A DNA stretch of 28,585 nt from Methylotenera_A sp031399315 (GCA_031399315.1 JANNOS010000020.1:1-28585), one strand, 5' to 3'. Shown: positions 7,969-15,779, counted from the first letter of the stretch. Numbers and translations: made by a program. The notes: generated by a model not told the origin, from the sequence alone.

Positions 7969-9006
7969 ATGAAAAACTTTATTTTACTACTGCATTTTAC
8001 TTTGCCTTTTTTCTCAGGGCTTTTATTCTCAGGCGAACTATTTGCCGCCGATTCACTAATAAGACCAATCAATGTCGCAGTGGTTGTAAATACTGTGAAT
8101 GCAAATAGCATCGAAGTTGGTCAGTATTATCTTAAATTGCGCGGCATTCCTAAAGCTAATCTTATCAAAGTAAATATCGCAGGTAGCCCAAGAAGGCTTA
8201 ATGTAGAGCAATTTAACGAGCTAAGGCAACAAATTGTTGAAAAGCTTAATCCTGATATTCAGGTGATACTGTTAGTGTGGACAGCGCCTTATGCGGTTGG
8301 ATGCAATTCAATTACTGCCGCATTAACTTTAGGCTATGATGCCGCGCAATGTCAGAATACCTGTAGCTCAGGTAAAACAAGCCCTTATTTTGGTAGCACG
8401 TCTACTAGCCCATCCGAGCTTGGCTTACAGCTAACAATGTTAATGCCTACTGAATCAGTAGAAGATGCAAAATCCCTTATAGATCGAGGCGTGCTAAGCG
8501 CATTTAATGTGAATGAGGCAAGCGCGTATTATTTGAATACTTCTGATAGTAACCGTAGTACTAGAGCTATATTTTTCCCAAAATCAGTCGATATACCAGA
8601 AAAGAAGTTACACATTTACACTCTACAGACAGATAGTATTGAGCATAAAAAAGACATTATGTTTTATCAGACAGGATTAATGAGTGTGCCGAACTTGGAA
8701 ACGCTTAGGTTTTTGCCAGGTGCATTGGCAGATCATCTTACCTCTACGGGTGGTGACTTGCTTGATGGTGCACAAATGAGTAGCCTAAAATGGCTTACAG
8801 CGGGTGCTACAGCAAGTTATGGCACAGTGTCTGAGCCTTGCAATTATTGGCAGAAATTCCCAAATCCGACGGTGCTGCTCACACATTATTTGTCAGGTGA
8901 AAGTGCGGTTGAAGCTTATTGGAAGAGTGTTGCTTGGCCAGCGCAAGGGCTATTTATTGGTGAACCACTAGCCGCACCATATTGCCGCTATTGCGCATTG
9001 AGGTAG
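7969..9006 (+). CDS. TIGR03790-family exported protein
   Basis: A 345-residue protein with a signal peptide ending near LFA (about 26). It matches the uncharacterised TIGR03790 family by VVVNTVNANSIEVGQYYLKLRGIP-like opening text (about 37-62), ILLVWTAPYAVGC (about 101-113), the segment around LEVGA-like LRFLPGALADHLTSTGG (about 243-259), and the ending QGLFIGEPLAAP. The biochemical role is unknown; members occur sporadically and often in genomes with PEP-CTERM genes. It lies between two PEP-CTERM genes and lacks that tail itself. An in-frame TAG ends it, and the same frame continues past it (see the entry at 9007). No clear ribosome binding site is seen. Confidence 0.8.
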   Translation: MKNFILLLHFTLPFFSGLLFSGELFAADSLIRPINVAVVVNTVNANSIEVGQYYLKLRGIPKANLIKVNIAGSPRRLNVEQFNELRQQIVEKLNPDIQVILLVWTAPYAVGCNSITAALTLGYDAAQCQNTCSSGKTSPYFGSTSTSPSELGLQLTMLMPTESVEDAKSLIDRGVLSAFNVNEASAYYLNTSDSNRSTRAIFFPKSVDIPEKKLHIYTLQTDSIEHKKDIMFYQTGLMSVPNLETLRFLPGALADHLTSTGGDLLDGAQMSSLKWLTAGATASYGTVSEPCNYWQKFPNPTVLLTHYLSGESAVEAYWKSVAWPAQGLFIGEPLAAPYCRYCALR

Positions 9007-9117
9007 TTAAAAATGAATTCAGCTTTTCAGGCGCTAGTAACACTTTTTATAGCAACATATTTTAGACGCAGACATTCCCACCAATACGGAAATAGTACTA
9101 CAGCATTAACTTTTTAG
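9007..9117 (+). other. In-frame continuation after the TIGR03790 amber stop; 34-codon micro-ORF from 9013
   Basis: After the TAG at 9004-9006 the same frame runs for 36 codons to a TAG at 9115-9117, with ATG at 9013. It would encode a short hydrophobic stretch (ALVTLFIATYF) followed by RRR, which is like the helix and arginines of a PEP-CTERM tail but without the PEP motif. It is probably non-coding; the TIGR03790 family normally ends before this point. Confidence 0.25.
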
Positions 9118-9118
9118 A

Positions 9119-9153
9119 CTACCCATTCGGACTAATCTAGTCCATGTGGACTA
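9119..9153. promoter_or_regulatory. Dyad TAGTCC-ATGT-GGACTA (site 2, 9138-9153) plus a degenerate copy
   Basis: Site 2 is a perfect 6-4-6 repeat ending 93 bases before the next PEP-CTERM start. A degenerate copy (9119-9134) keeps the right arm GGACTA and matches 10 of 16 positions, offset 19 bases, so two dimers could bind on one face. GTCACA at 9182 and CATATA at 9206, 18 bases apart, might be a weak promoter. Confidence 0.6.
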
Positions 9154-9246
9154 CATATTTTTACGTTAAAACATACAAAATGTCACATTAAGCATTTATT
9201 CTGAACATATAAATTTTTTTGATTGTTTTTTTATTAGGAGATAGAA

Positions 9247-9804
9247 GTGAAATTAATTAAGACTATTACGGCATTATTTTTAACAACTTTAGCTACATCT
9301 GCAATAGCTACAGAGGGCTATAGCTACACGCCATCTACTGATAAATTGTATGTTGCGACTGCAGGGGAGGTTATTTTGACATTTTTGTCAAAAGAAGCCG
9401 CTTATTCCAATGATCTGTATTTACAGGGTAAACAAGACTCAATCTTAAACAATCAAACGGCAATACCAAATAATCAGTTTTCGCTAGGTAGTTTTGCGGC
9501 AGGCACCGAGCTGGCATTCACAATGTTTGTTAAGAATACGGGATTTGCCTTTTATACTGGCGAGGCAGATAAAAACCCAGATAACTTTATACATGCTGCT
9601 TTTGAGAATAAATCTGGGCAACCCTTAGTTATTGGATTTGAAGATTTATTTAATGGGGGCGATAGGGATTATAACGATCTAGTATTTTCGTTGACTAATG
9701 TTAGTTTGGGTACAATTCCATCACCAGTACCAGAGCCAGAAACCTATGCAATGTTGGCTGCAGGTTTACTCTTGCTTAGAGCAGCAAAACGCCGTAAAGC
9801 TTAA
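9247..9804 (+). CDS. PEP-CTERM sorted protein with DUF4114 domain
   Basis: A 185-residue exported protein. The signal peptide ends near IATE (about 21). The GFEDLFNGGDRDYNDLVF segment (130-147) is the hallmark of DUF4114, an acidic, probably calcium-binding beta domain in secreted proteins. The tail is VPEPETYAM (161-169), a hydrophobic helix and KRRKA, a PEP-CTERM signal for exosortase processing. The start is GTG, supported by AGGAG 7 bases upstream. It has its own regulatory region and terminator. The partner and surface role are unknown. Confidence 0.87.
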   Translation: MKLIKTITALFLTTLATSAIATEGYSYTPSTDKLYVATAGEVILTFLSKEAAYSNDLYLQGKQDSILNNQTAIPNNQFSLGSFAAGTELAFTMFVKNTGFAFYTGEADKNPDNFIHAAFENKSGQPLVIGFEDLFNGGDRDYNDLVFSLTNVSLGTIPSPVPEPETYAMLAAGLLLLRAAKRRKA

Positions 9805-9815
9805 TTGTTTAATTT

Positions 9816-9848
9816 AAAAAAGCGGCTTTAGTATAAGTCGCTTTTTTT
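9816..9848 (+). terminator. Rho-independent terminator after the DUF4114 gene
   Basis: Stem AAAAAGCGGCTT / AAGTCGCTTTTT with one mismatch (G-T) and loop TAGTAT, then T-run, 12 bases after the stop codon. The gap up to 10020 also holds repeated TGTCAT words (about 9950, 9997 and 10020) and ATGAC-N8-GTCAT at 9985-10002, which could be a regulatory site. Confidence 0.85.
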
Positions 9849-10020
9849 ATGATTGTTTGTCATTACATTAATTCTGCAACTCAAGATTGTTGATTTTCTA
9901 CAGACGCGTTGAAAAAATATCCAAACATACAGTTTATTTTTGTAACAAAACTGTCATAAATATTAAGTCTTTCTGAAACAAAAAATGACTAAAATATGTC
10001 ATTAATCTCGTGCAACAAAC

Positions 10021-10182
10021 ATGTCATTTTCAAATAAATCCGAACATTTAATTACCAAACGCCATGCCCTTACTTTATTTAATTTGCGTGTAATCATGCA
10101 TGTCATTACCTTGTCAGCAGGTTATGCTGGGTTTAGATATTTTGAGAAAACAGGCAAATCAGAAACAAATAATAACGCATGA
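10021..10182 (+). CDS. 53-residue micro-protein coupled to the secretin
   Basis: ATG at 10021 opens 53 codons ending in TGA 10180-10182. The stop overlaps the next start as ATGA, a classic translational coupling. The product has one hydrophobic segment (about 19-38) flanked by basic residues and a polar tail, as in a small inner-membrane protein. I recognise no family. Its position just before a secretin recalls small accessory genes such as mshK before mshL, but similarity is not shown. No clear ribosome binding site is visible. Coding status rests mainly on the overlap. Confidence 0.5.
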   Translation: MSFSNKSEHLITKRHALTLFNLRVIMHVITLSAGYAGFRYFEKTGKSETNNNA

Positions 10183-12164
10183 GCATTAGACTAATGACAT
10201 TCGTTATAAATAAACATCTGCCTATGCATACTAAGGGAGCTTTGCTATTTTTATTGATGCTAGCAATGCAATTGTCTGGTTGTGCTTTTACACCTTGGGA
10301 TAAGTCGATTGATAAAACAAAAGTTAGTGAGTTACAGGTAGAAGATGCGCAAAATAAAGTGGCCAAAAACCCTGAGGCAGTCGTAGCGCGTAAGAATTTG
10401 TTATTGACAACCGAGCTTGCTACTACTAAATTATATGCAGACGCCGAAAAAGCCCGCTCAAATGGGCAGTATGAAGAGGCGATAGCTAGCTTTGATAAGG
10501 TGTTGCAGTTTTTGCCTAGTGACCCTAGCGCGCTCAATGGAAAGCTTAAAGTTGAGCGTGAAATGGCGCAAACTGAAAAATTAACTGCTGTTAATGCGCT
10601 TCTTGAAAATAACATGTTAGATGATGCAAAAGAGATTGTTCATCAAGTGTTGTTAGAAAACCCGCAAAACATCAAAGCCATTCAGCTTAAGAAACGGCTA
10701 GATGAAAAATCACCTCAGCTTAGTTCAAATCCACTTCAACTTAAACCCCTGTTTGATAAACCTATAAGTTTAGAGTTACGTGATGCGAATATTAAAGTTG
10801 TGTTCGAGGCGCTATCACGCGCCACAGGCATTAATTTTATTTTAGATAAAGATATTAAGCCAGAGACTAAAGCCAGCATATTTATTAAAAAGACCCGTAT
10901 TGAAGATGCGATTGAAATGGTAATTTCAAGTAACGGTTTGCAAAAAAAGATATTGTCTGAAAACACGGTACTCGTGTTTCCTAACACGCAACCAAAACTT
11001 AAAGAATATCAAGACTTAATGCTAAGAAGTTTTTATTTTACAAATACCAGCGCAAAACAAGTCTCGGCTTTGCTTAAAACCATGTTGAAAACAAAAGATA
11101 TTTATGTGGATGATCGACTGAATATGCTGGTGATGCGCGATACGCCAGAGGTGATTCGTCTTGCAGAAAAGTTGGTTGCAGCAAATGATCTTGCAGATCC
11201 TGAAGTGATGCTAGAAATAGAAGTGTTAGAAGTCAGTCGTGGTCGTTTGCAAGAGTTAGGGATAGTTTACCCAAGTCAACTTTCAGTATTAAGTGCAGAT
11301 ACGGGATTAACTTTGGATGCATTAAATAAAATCACATCAAAAACTGTGGGTGTTTCCCCCAGTCCAGCAGTGAACTTTAAAAAGACAACTGGTGATATTA
11401 ATCTACTCTCAAATCCACGAATTAGAGTGAAAAATAACGAAAAAGCTAAAATTTTAGTGGGTGATAAAGTGCCAATCATCACCACAACTTCTACTGCCGA
11501 TGTTGGTATTTCTGAAAGCGTAACTTATATAGATGTTGGTTTGAAGTTAGACGTAGAGCCACATATTACTTTAGATAATTTTGTGAATATCAAAGTCGGT
11601 TTAGAGGTTAGCTCATTAGGTGAGAGAACGGTGACTAGAAATGGCGCTAGTGTTTTTACTATAGGGACACGCAGTGCAAATACGGCGCTGCGGCTAAAAA
11701 ATGGGGAAACTCAAATTCTAGCAGGGTTGATTTTGGATGATGAACGTAAAAGTGCAAGTAAATTACCAGGTTTAGGTGATATTCCTTTAGTTGGTAGATT
11801 ATTCTCAAACCAGCAAGATCAAAAAACTAAAACCGAGATCGTCTTGGCAATCACTCCACATATTATTACAAATATCGTACGACCTTCAGCCGAGATTTTT
11901 GAGTATTGGTCAGGCACTGAAAGTGTCATTACCGATAAACCGCTTATTAACATACCAGTTTCAAATGAGCCTATGTCGCGAAAAGAAGAGCTTCAGGAAA
12001 GAAATCGCTTAAGACGAGAGCAGATGCAAATTGACTCTCAGGCACAACAAGCGGCAGAGCCTGTGGCAGAAGTGCCTGTGGAACCTCCAGTTGCAGTGCC
12101 AGAACAACCAGCAATACCCCAAAGTGTTAGTCCTGAAAGCCCACCAATTGCCCCAAGCCAATAA
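10179..12164 (+). CDS. Lipoprotein secretin with TPR N-terminus (GspD/MshL/PilQ superfamily)
   Basis: A 661-residue outer-membrane pore of the type II/III secretion and type IV pilus secretin family. A lipobox LSGC places the lipidated cysteine at residue 35. TPR-like helices follow (about 82-175), then the STN/N0 domain (about 190-245, ISLELRDANIKVVFEAL), an N1 domain (about 275-340) and the secretin barrel (about 395-570) with LRLKNGETQILAGLI and LPGLGDIPLVGRLFS. The C-terminal tail is rich in Pro, Glu and Ala. The ATGA overlap with the micro-ORF supports this start; ATG 10224 would give a tidier signal peptide. No ATPase, pseudopilin or inner-membrane secretion gene is nearby, so it is an orphan within the window. 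The lipobox suggests it reaches the outer membrane by the Lol route. Confidence 0.9.
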   Translation: MSIRLMTFVINKHLPMHTKGALLFLLMLAMQLSGCAFTPWDKSIDKTKVSELQVEDAQNKVAKNPEAVVARKNLLLTTELATTKLYADAEKARSNGQYEEAIASFDKVLQFLPSDPSALNGKLKVEREMAQTEKLTAVNALLENNMLDDAKEIVHQVLLENPQNIKAIQLKKRLDEKSPQLSSNPLQLKPLFDKPISLELRDANIKVVFEALSRATGINFILDKDIKPETKASIFIKKTRIEDAIEMVISSNGLQKKILSENTVLVFPNTQPKLKEYQDLMLRSFYFTNTSAKQVSALLKTMLKTKDIYVDDRLNMLVMRDTPEVIRLAEKLVAANDLADPEVMLEIEVLEVSRGRLQELGIVYPSQLSVLSADTGLTLDALNKITSKTVGVSPSPAVNFKKTTGDINLLSNPRIRVKNNEKAKILVGDKVPIITTTSTADVGISESVTYIDVGLKLDVEPHITLDNFVNIKVGLEVSSLGERTVTRNGASVFTIGTRSANTALRLKNGETQILAGLILDDERKSASKLPGLGDIPLVGRLFSNQQDQKTKTEIVLAITPHIITNIVRPSAEIFEYWSGTESVITDKPLINIPVSNEPMSRKEELQERNRLRREQMQIDSQAQQAAEPVAEVPVEPPVAVPEQPAIPQSVSPESPPIAPSQ

Positions 12165-12260
12165 TTACATCTATTTTAGTTAGGGACTCTCTACTAATTG
12201 ATAGGGATTTAGTTCCTTGTTATAAAACTGTAAGAAAAATGCCATCTAGTTTTAATCTTA

Positions 12261-13133
12261 TTGTCACTAAGTAAATACAAAATCGTCGCTATTATAGAAA
12301 ATAGAAGAACTACCATTTCTACTCAATTAAATTCTAACGTACAAATAAACAATAACGATGGTCTAAGTTTAGAGCAGCGCGTTAATTTTATGGATGTAAT
12401 ATCAGGCTCATTACGTATTTCTCAGCGTTCACATCTCTTTAATTGGCTGCAAGGCGAGTTTCAAAGTCTGGTGGGCCATGAGATTATGATTTTTGGGGTT
12501 AAATCTTCGGAAAATGAACCATACTATTTTGAGTACTTCACAAGCTCTCGCTATTTTGGCGATACTCAATTTAATGAGGTAATACAGCAAGAGGCAGGGC
12601 TTATTAGTCAGGTATTAAAGCTTTGGAGAAAAACAAGTTTGCCGCTGTTTGTAAATAATCAAGATGAGCCCATGCAGCAAGGTAATTACAATGTCATTAA
12701 TTTCGATCAGAATAGTTTAGTTAATTCAGAGTTAAAGAATTTTGTGATACATGGCTTTGGCCAGAACCATAGTAAATTATCTAGTATCGTTATTTTTGCC
12801 AGACTGCATAAACAAGCCAATACAGCTTATGCACACATGTTAGAGCTGATTATGCCGCATTTGCATTGTGCTTTAATTAGGGTGACCAGTAGCAAAAACA
12901 ATTTTTCAGCCTCTCCAGATAATTTAGGCAGGCTAATCACAAAAAGAGAATCAGAAGTATTGCAGTGGCTGCACATGGGTAAAACCAATTGGGAGATTTC
13001 AACCATTCTTAATATTAGCCCGCTTACTGTAAAAAATCACGTTCAAAATGTAATACGCAAACTAAGCGTATTAAATCGCAGTCAAGCGGCAGTTAAAGCC
13101 GCTAAACTTGGATTAATCAAGACATTGAAATAA
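12261..13133 (+). CDS. epsA: EpsA-family LuxR transcriptional regulator (PEP-CTERM/exopolysaccharide associated)
   Basis: The N-terminal half matches the EpsA family named from the methanolan locus of Methylobacillus sp. 12S: SLRISQRSHLFNWLQGE, the LVNSELKNFVIHGFG segment and MLELIMPHLHCALIRV. The C-terminus is a LuxR-type helix-turn-helix: ITKRESEVLQWLHMGKTN and ISPLTVKNHVQNVIRKL, ending in LNRSQAAVKAAKLGLI. It likely controls exopolysaccharide or PEP-CTERM genes. The start is unclear: TTG 12261 gives 290 residues, ATG 12390 gives 247, and no in-frame ATG/GTG/TTG lies between; the family usually has residues before the ATG 12390 methionine. No clear ribosome binding site. It has no receiver domain. 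It lies among three PEP-CTERM genes with a common dyad upstream, so it is the prime candidate to bind it. Confidence 0.87.
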   Translation: MSLSKYKIVAIIENRRTTISTQLNSNVQINNNDGLSLEQRVNFMDVISGSLRISQRSHLFNWLQGEFQSLVGHEIMIFGVKSSENEPYYFEYFTSSRYFGDTQFNEVIQQEAGLISQVLKLWRKTSLPLFVNNQDEPMQQGNYNVINFDQNSLVNSELKNFVIHGFGQNHSKLSSIVIFARLHKQANTAYAHMLELIMPHLHCALIRVTSSKNNFSASPDNLGRLITKRESEVLQWLHMGKTNWEISTILNISPLTVKNHVQNVIRKLSVLNRSQAAVKAAKLGLIKTLK

Positions 13134-13230
13134 TTTTTTCAGTCTTAGTTTTCAATTTTAGTTTGATTTTTCACATCTAGTACTTATTAAGTCCCATTCA
13201 CATTTCTTATATTTAAATCCCTTCATTCTC

Positions 13231-13246
13231 TAGTCCGAACGGACTA
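13231..13246. promoter_or_regulatory. Dyad TAGTCC-GAAC-GGACTA (site 3)
   Basis: A perfect 6-4-6 inverted repeat, 274 bases before the third PEP-CTERM start and about 100 bases after the epsA stop. It has the same arms as sites 2 and 4 with a different spacer, as expected if only the arms are contacted. Confidence 0.6.
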
Positions 13247-13335
13247 GTTCTAGACGCATAAATTTTACACTTCACGTGCAACATACTAAATGGTTGTAAA
13301 TGGAATTTATTGCTTGAAGAGTCAGGTAAAACAAC

Positions 13336-13351
13336 TAGTCCACATAGACTA
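13336..13351. promoter_or_regulatory. Dyad TAGTCC-ACAT-AGACTA (site 4)
   Basis: A 6-4-6 repeat with one arm mismatch, 169 bases before the third PEP-CTERM start and 105 bases (ten helical turns) downstream of site 3, so the two sites could loop. Just below, TGGCGTG-N4-AAGCA (13363-13378) keeps the GG and GC of a sigma-54 promoter but not its TT. Confidence 0.6.
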
Positions 13352-13520
13352 TTTATTTTGTTTGGCGTGTCATAAGCAGGCTGTAAATTGTTAGTGTCGC
13401 TTAAAAAGAGGTGAGTTTTATTTTAAGCGAGTATTTTGCTTAGGTAATAATTTTTTGATTACCTAAGGTAAGGGTTTAAGAAGTAATTTTTAAGTATTTT
13501 TATATTTTCGGGAGATTTAA

Positions 13521-14309
13521 ATGAACTTTAAATTAAAGGCTTTAGTTGCTGCTGCTGTAACAACTATGACGATGTCTGGCGCTGCAAACGCTATTAATCT
13601 AAATGAAATGTTTTTAGTAGCATCAGATGCCTCTGGTCAAAAAACATTTGTGGCTGCATTAGGTAATCTTGCTGGTCAAGTAAGTACTTTTAACGGCACT
13701 AGCAACCTTACTACTAACTTATCTGGTACTAACTGGACTAACTTTTTGAATGGTGCTGTTGATGTTAAATACCAAGTGATGGGTTTCTACCCAGCTGCCA
13801 CTATTGCTGGTTTTAACGCAGCAGATGAATTTGTTGTTACTTCAAATACATTGCCAGGTGCTTTTTCTAACAGCGGATTGAACACTTTATTCAATAATGT
13901 GCGTTCTGATACATCATCAATTGGTCAATTCATGAGGATAACCTATCATGGTGATCTTACTGGCAGTGGTTCAAAATATATAGTGGGTGGTGGTGCTGAT
14001 GGTATTGGTGCTGTTAACACTAACATATTCAGTGGTTATGGTGGTCTTAATACGACAGCAGATTTGGGTACAAACTTGAACTTCTGGAATATTACCAGAC
14101 CTACTTCTAGCAGTCCTGTTACTCAAACTGTTAAAACAGCATTCGCAGGTGAAGGTAATCCAGCTCTAGATTTCTGGAACTTAAATGCAGCTGGTGTATT
14201 AACTTACAACACTGCAGCTACAGCACCAGTGCCAGAAGCAGATACATGGGCAATGATGTTATTAGGTCTAGGTTTCATGGGCTTTGTTGCGCGTCGTCGT
14301 CAAGCTTAA
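13521..14309 (+). CDS. PEP-CTERM sorted surface protein
   Basis: A 262-residue exported protein. The signal peptide ends near ANA (about 24). The body is rich in Asn, Thr, Gly and Ser with no domain that I recognise. The end is a textbook PEP-CTERM signal: VPEADTWAMMLLGLGFMGF then VARRRQA. GGGAG lies about 7 bases before ATG. It is the best supplied of the three PEP-CTERM genes in upstream sites, with two dyads. It is probably a matrix or surface component processed by an exosortase. Confidence 0.86.
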   Translation: MNFKLKALVAAAVTTMTMSGAANAINLNEMFLVASDASGQKTFVAALGNLAGQVSTFNGTSNLTTNLSGTNWTNFLNGAVDVKYQVMGFYPAATIAGFNAADEFVVTSNTLPGAFSNSGLNTLFNNVRSDTSSIGQFMRITYHGDLTGSGSKYIVGGGADGIGAVNTNIFSGYGGLNTTADLGTNLNFWNITRPTSSSPVTQTVKTAFAGEGNPALDFWNLNAAGVLTYNTAATAPVPEADTWAMMLLGLGFMGFVARRRQA

Positions 14310-14324
14310 TTAATCTCGTAATAC

Positions 14325-14351
14325 GCGCTAGTGCCACATTGTGCTAGCGCC
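14325..14351 (+). terminator. Stem-loop after the third PEP-CTERM gene
   Basis: GCGCTAG and CTAGCGC arms flank a 12-base loop just after the stop codon. No proper T-run follows, so it may stabilise the 3' end or terminate weakly rather than fully. Confidence 0.45.
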
Positions 14352-14391
14352 AAGATTAAAAAGTTTATTGATTAGATTCACACATAAATTA

Positions 14392-14415
14392 GCGCTTTAA
14401 AGTCTTTTAAAGCGC
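14392..14415 (+). promoter_or_regulatory. Perfect hairpin GCGCTTTAAA-GTCT-TTTAAAGCGC in 5' leader
   Basis: A perfect 10-bp stem with a 4-base loop, ending 36 bases before the PstS-like start and 26 before its GGAG. With no T-run, it looks like an RNA processing or stability element or an operator rather than a terminator. Confidence 0.45.
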
Positions 14416-14450
14416 ACTAGAGAAGTTTTAACATTTTTTTGGAGAAATAT

Positions 14451-15779
14451 ATGCAAATTAAAAAATTAGCTTTAGCTGTTGCGTTCGCTGTTGCTGCACC
14501 GTCAGCATTTGCAACATTAGAAACATTACCAGTGGCTGTTCCAGCTGCTAACATTATTAACATGACTGGTGCTACTGCACCTACTAAAACAGTTGGTCTT
14601 GCTTTAGAAGATATCTGCGCTTCAGCAGTTGGTTCTACTTCTGCTCCAGTATTCATCAGAGTAACCGATGGTACTGCAGCGCCAGTTGGTAAGGCTTGGA
14701 AATGCGCAGTGTCAGCAGGTGCAACTTTTTCAAAATTGCCTGGCGTAACAGGTCCATGGATTGTACGTAAAAACGAGGGTGGTTCATTGAACGGTGTGGT
14801 GCCAATGCGCAACGGTTCAACACAAACTCAATTAAATACCAATGCAGCTGCATGTGCATTTTCTAATCCAACTACAGCAACATGCCCAATCGGCTCTGGT
14901 TTAAGATCTCACATCGGTATTAGTGATGTTTCACAAAACGTGTTTTCTGTAAAAGGCCAATTACCTGCAATTATAGCTGGTAATACATATGTGGCTGATA
15001 TTGCCATTGGTCAATTGCAAGGTTTTGGTGTCGCAGTTTCACCACAACTCTATGCACTTTTACAAGCAGACCAAGGTGTGGGTGCTGGTATTCCTAGCAT
15101 CAGCCAAAGTGTTTACGCCAGTTTGACTTCATCAACAAACGATCCATGGCCAGCGTTATTGCCAAATGGTACAGCACATCCATTAAGCAACACAGTTAAC
15201 GTGCTTCGCCGTAGTACTACTTCTGGTACACAAGCAGCATCTGAGTTGTTTTTCTTAAAAAATCCATGCTTGTCAGGTGCTGCACCACTTGGTGGCGGGT
15301 TATCTCCATTAGCAGCGGGTAGTTATGCTGGTGGCGCTTTAAATGTAGTACAGGCTGCTAACTCTGACGCTGTTATTAATGGTGTTAACCAAAATACAGG
15401 TTATGCACTTGGCGTTGCATCATTAGAGAACATTGTTCCAGCATCTGGTTGGAAATTTGTTGCAGTTGATGGCGTACACCCTGGCCAACCAAATGCACCA
15501 GAATGGCAAAGAAAGAACATCGTCAATGGTTCATATCCATTTGCTTATGCAACTTACTTGTTCCAAAATACTTCTTCTAACTTAGGTGCAGCTTTGCTTG
15601 GTAACATTGGTGATCTTAAAAACGCTCTTGTTGAAGACTTAGGTGTAGGTGCAAACTTAAATGACTCAAATGGTATTGCAGGTGACCCACTTGCACCTAC
15701 AGCAGATTTTGGTGTAGAAACAGCAAAATATAGCCGTCAACCATTAAGTGAATGTTCACAACTAATTAACCAATTCTAA
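14451..15779 (+). CDS. Secreted PstS-like periplasmic-binding-fold protein
   Basis: A 442-residue protein with signal peptide ending SAFA (about 21). The layout recalls phosphate-binding protein PstS: NMTGATAP near residue 37, SHIGISDVS near 153, and VLRRSTTSGTQAASELFF near 250-265, the last like the PstS RSDGSGT ligand loop. Similarity is remote, so the ligand is unknown, and no pst transport genes are nearby. It may be a surface protein using the fold. The ATG 14451 with GGAG 6 bases upstream is preferred to the in-frame TTG at 14439. It has a terminator of its own and precedes the giant exoprotein gene. Confidence 0.6.
   Translation: MQIKKLALAVAFAVAAPSAFATLETLPVAVPAANIINMTGATAPTKTVGLALEDICASAVGSTSAPVFIRVTDGTAAPVGKAWKCAVSAGATFSKLPGVTGPWIVRKNEGGSLNGVVPMRNGSTQTQLNTNAAACAFSNPTTATCPIGSGLRSHIGISDVSQNVFSVKGQLPAIIAGNTYVADIAIGQLQGFGVAVSPQLYALLQADQGVGAGIPSISQSVYASLTSSTNDPWPALLPNGTAHPLSNTVNVLRRSTTSGTQAASELFFLKNPCLSGAAPLGGGLSPLAAGSYAGGALNVVQAANSDAVINGVNQNTGYALGVASLENIVPASGWKFVAVDGVHPGQPNAPEWQRKNIVNGSYPFAYATYLFQNTSSNLGAALLGNIGDLKNALVEDLGVGANLNDSNGIAGDPLAPTADFGVETAKYSRQPLSECSQLINQF

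Noticed and set aside
10185..10195. ATTAGACTAAT at the secretin start as another copy of the PEP-CTERM dyad
   Set aside because: It lacks the 6-4-6 layout, having only a one-base centre, and lies inside the coding sequence.
14439..14450. TTG 14439 as start of the PstS-like gene
   Set aside because: That start would consume the GGAG ribosome binding site; ATG 14451 follows it at a normal distance and begins a good signal peptide.
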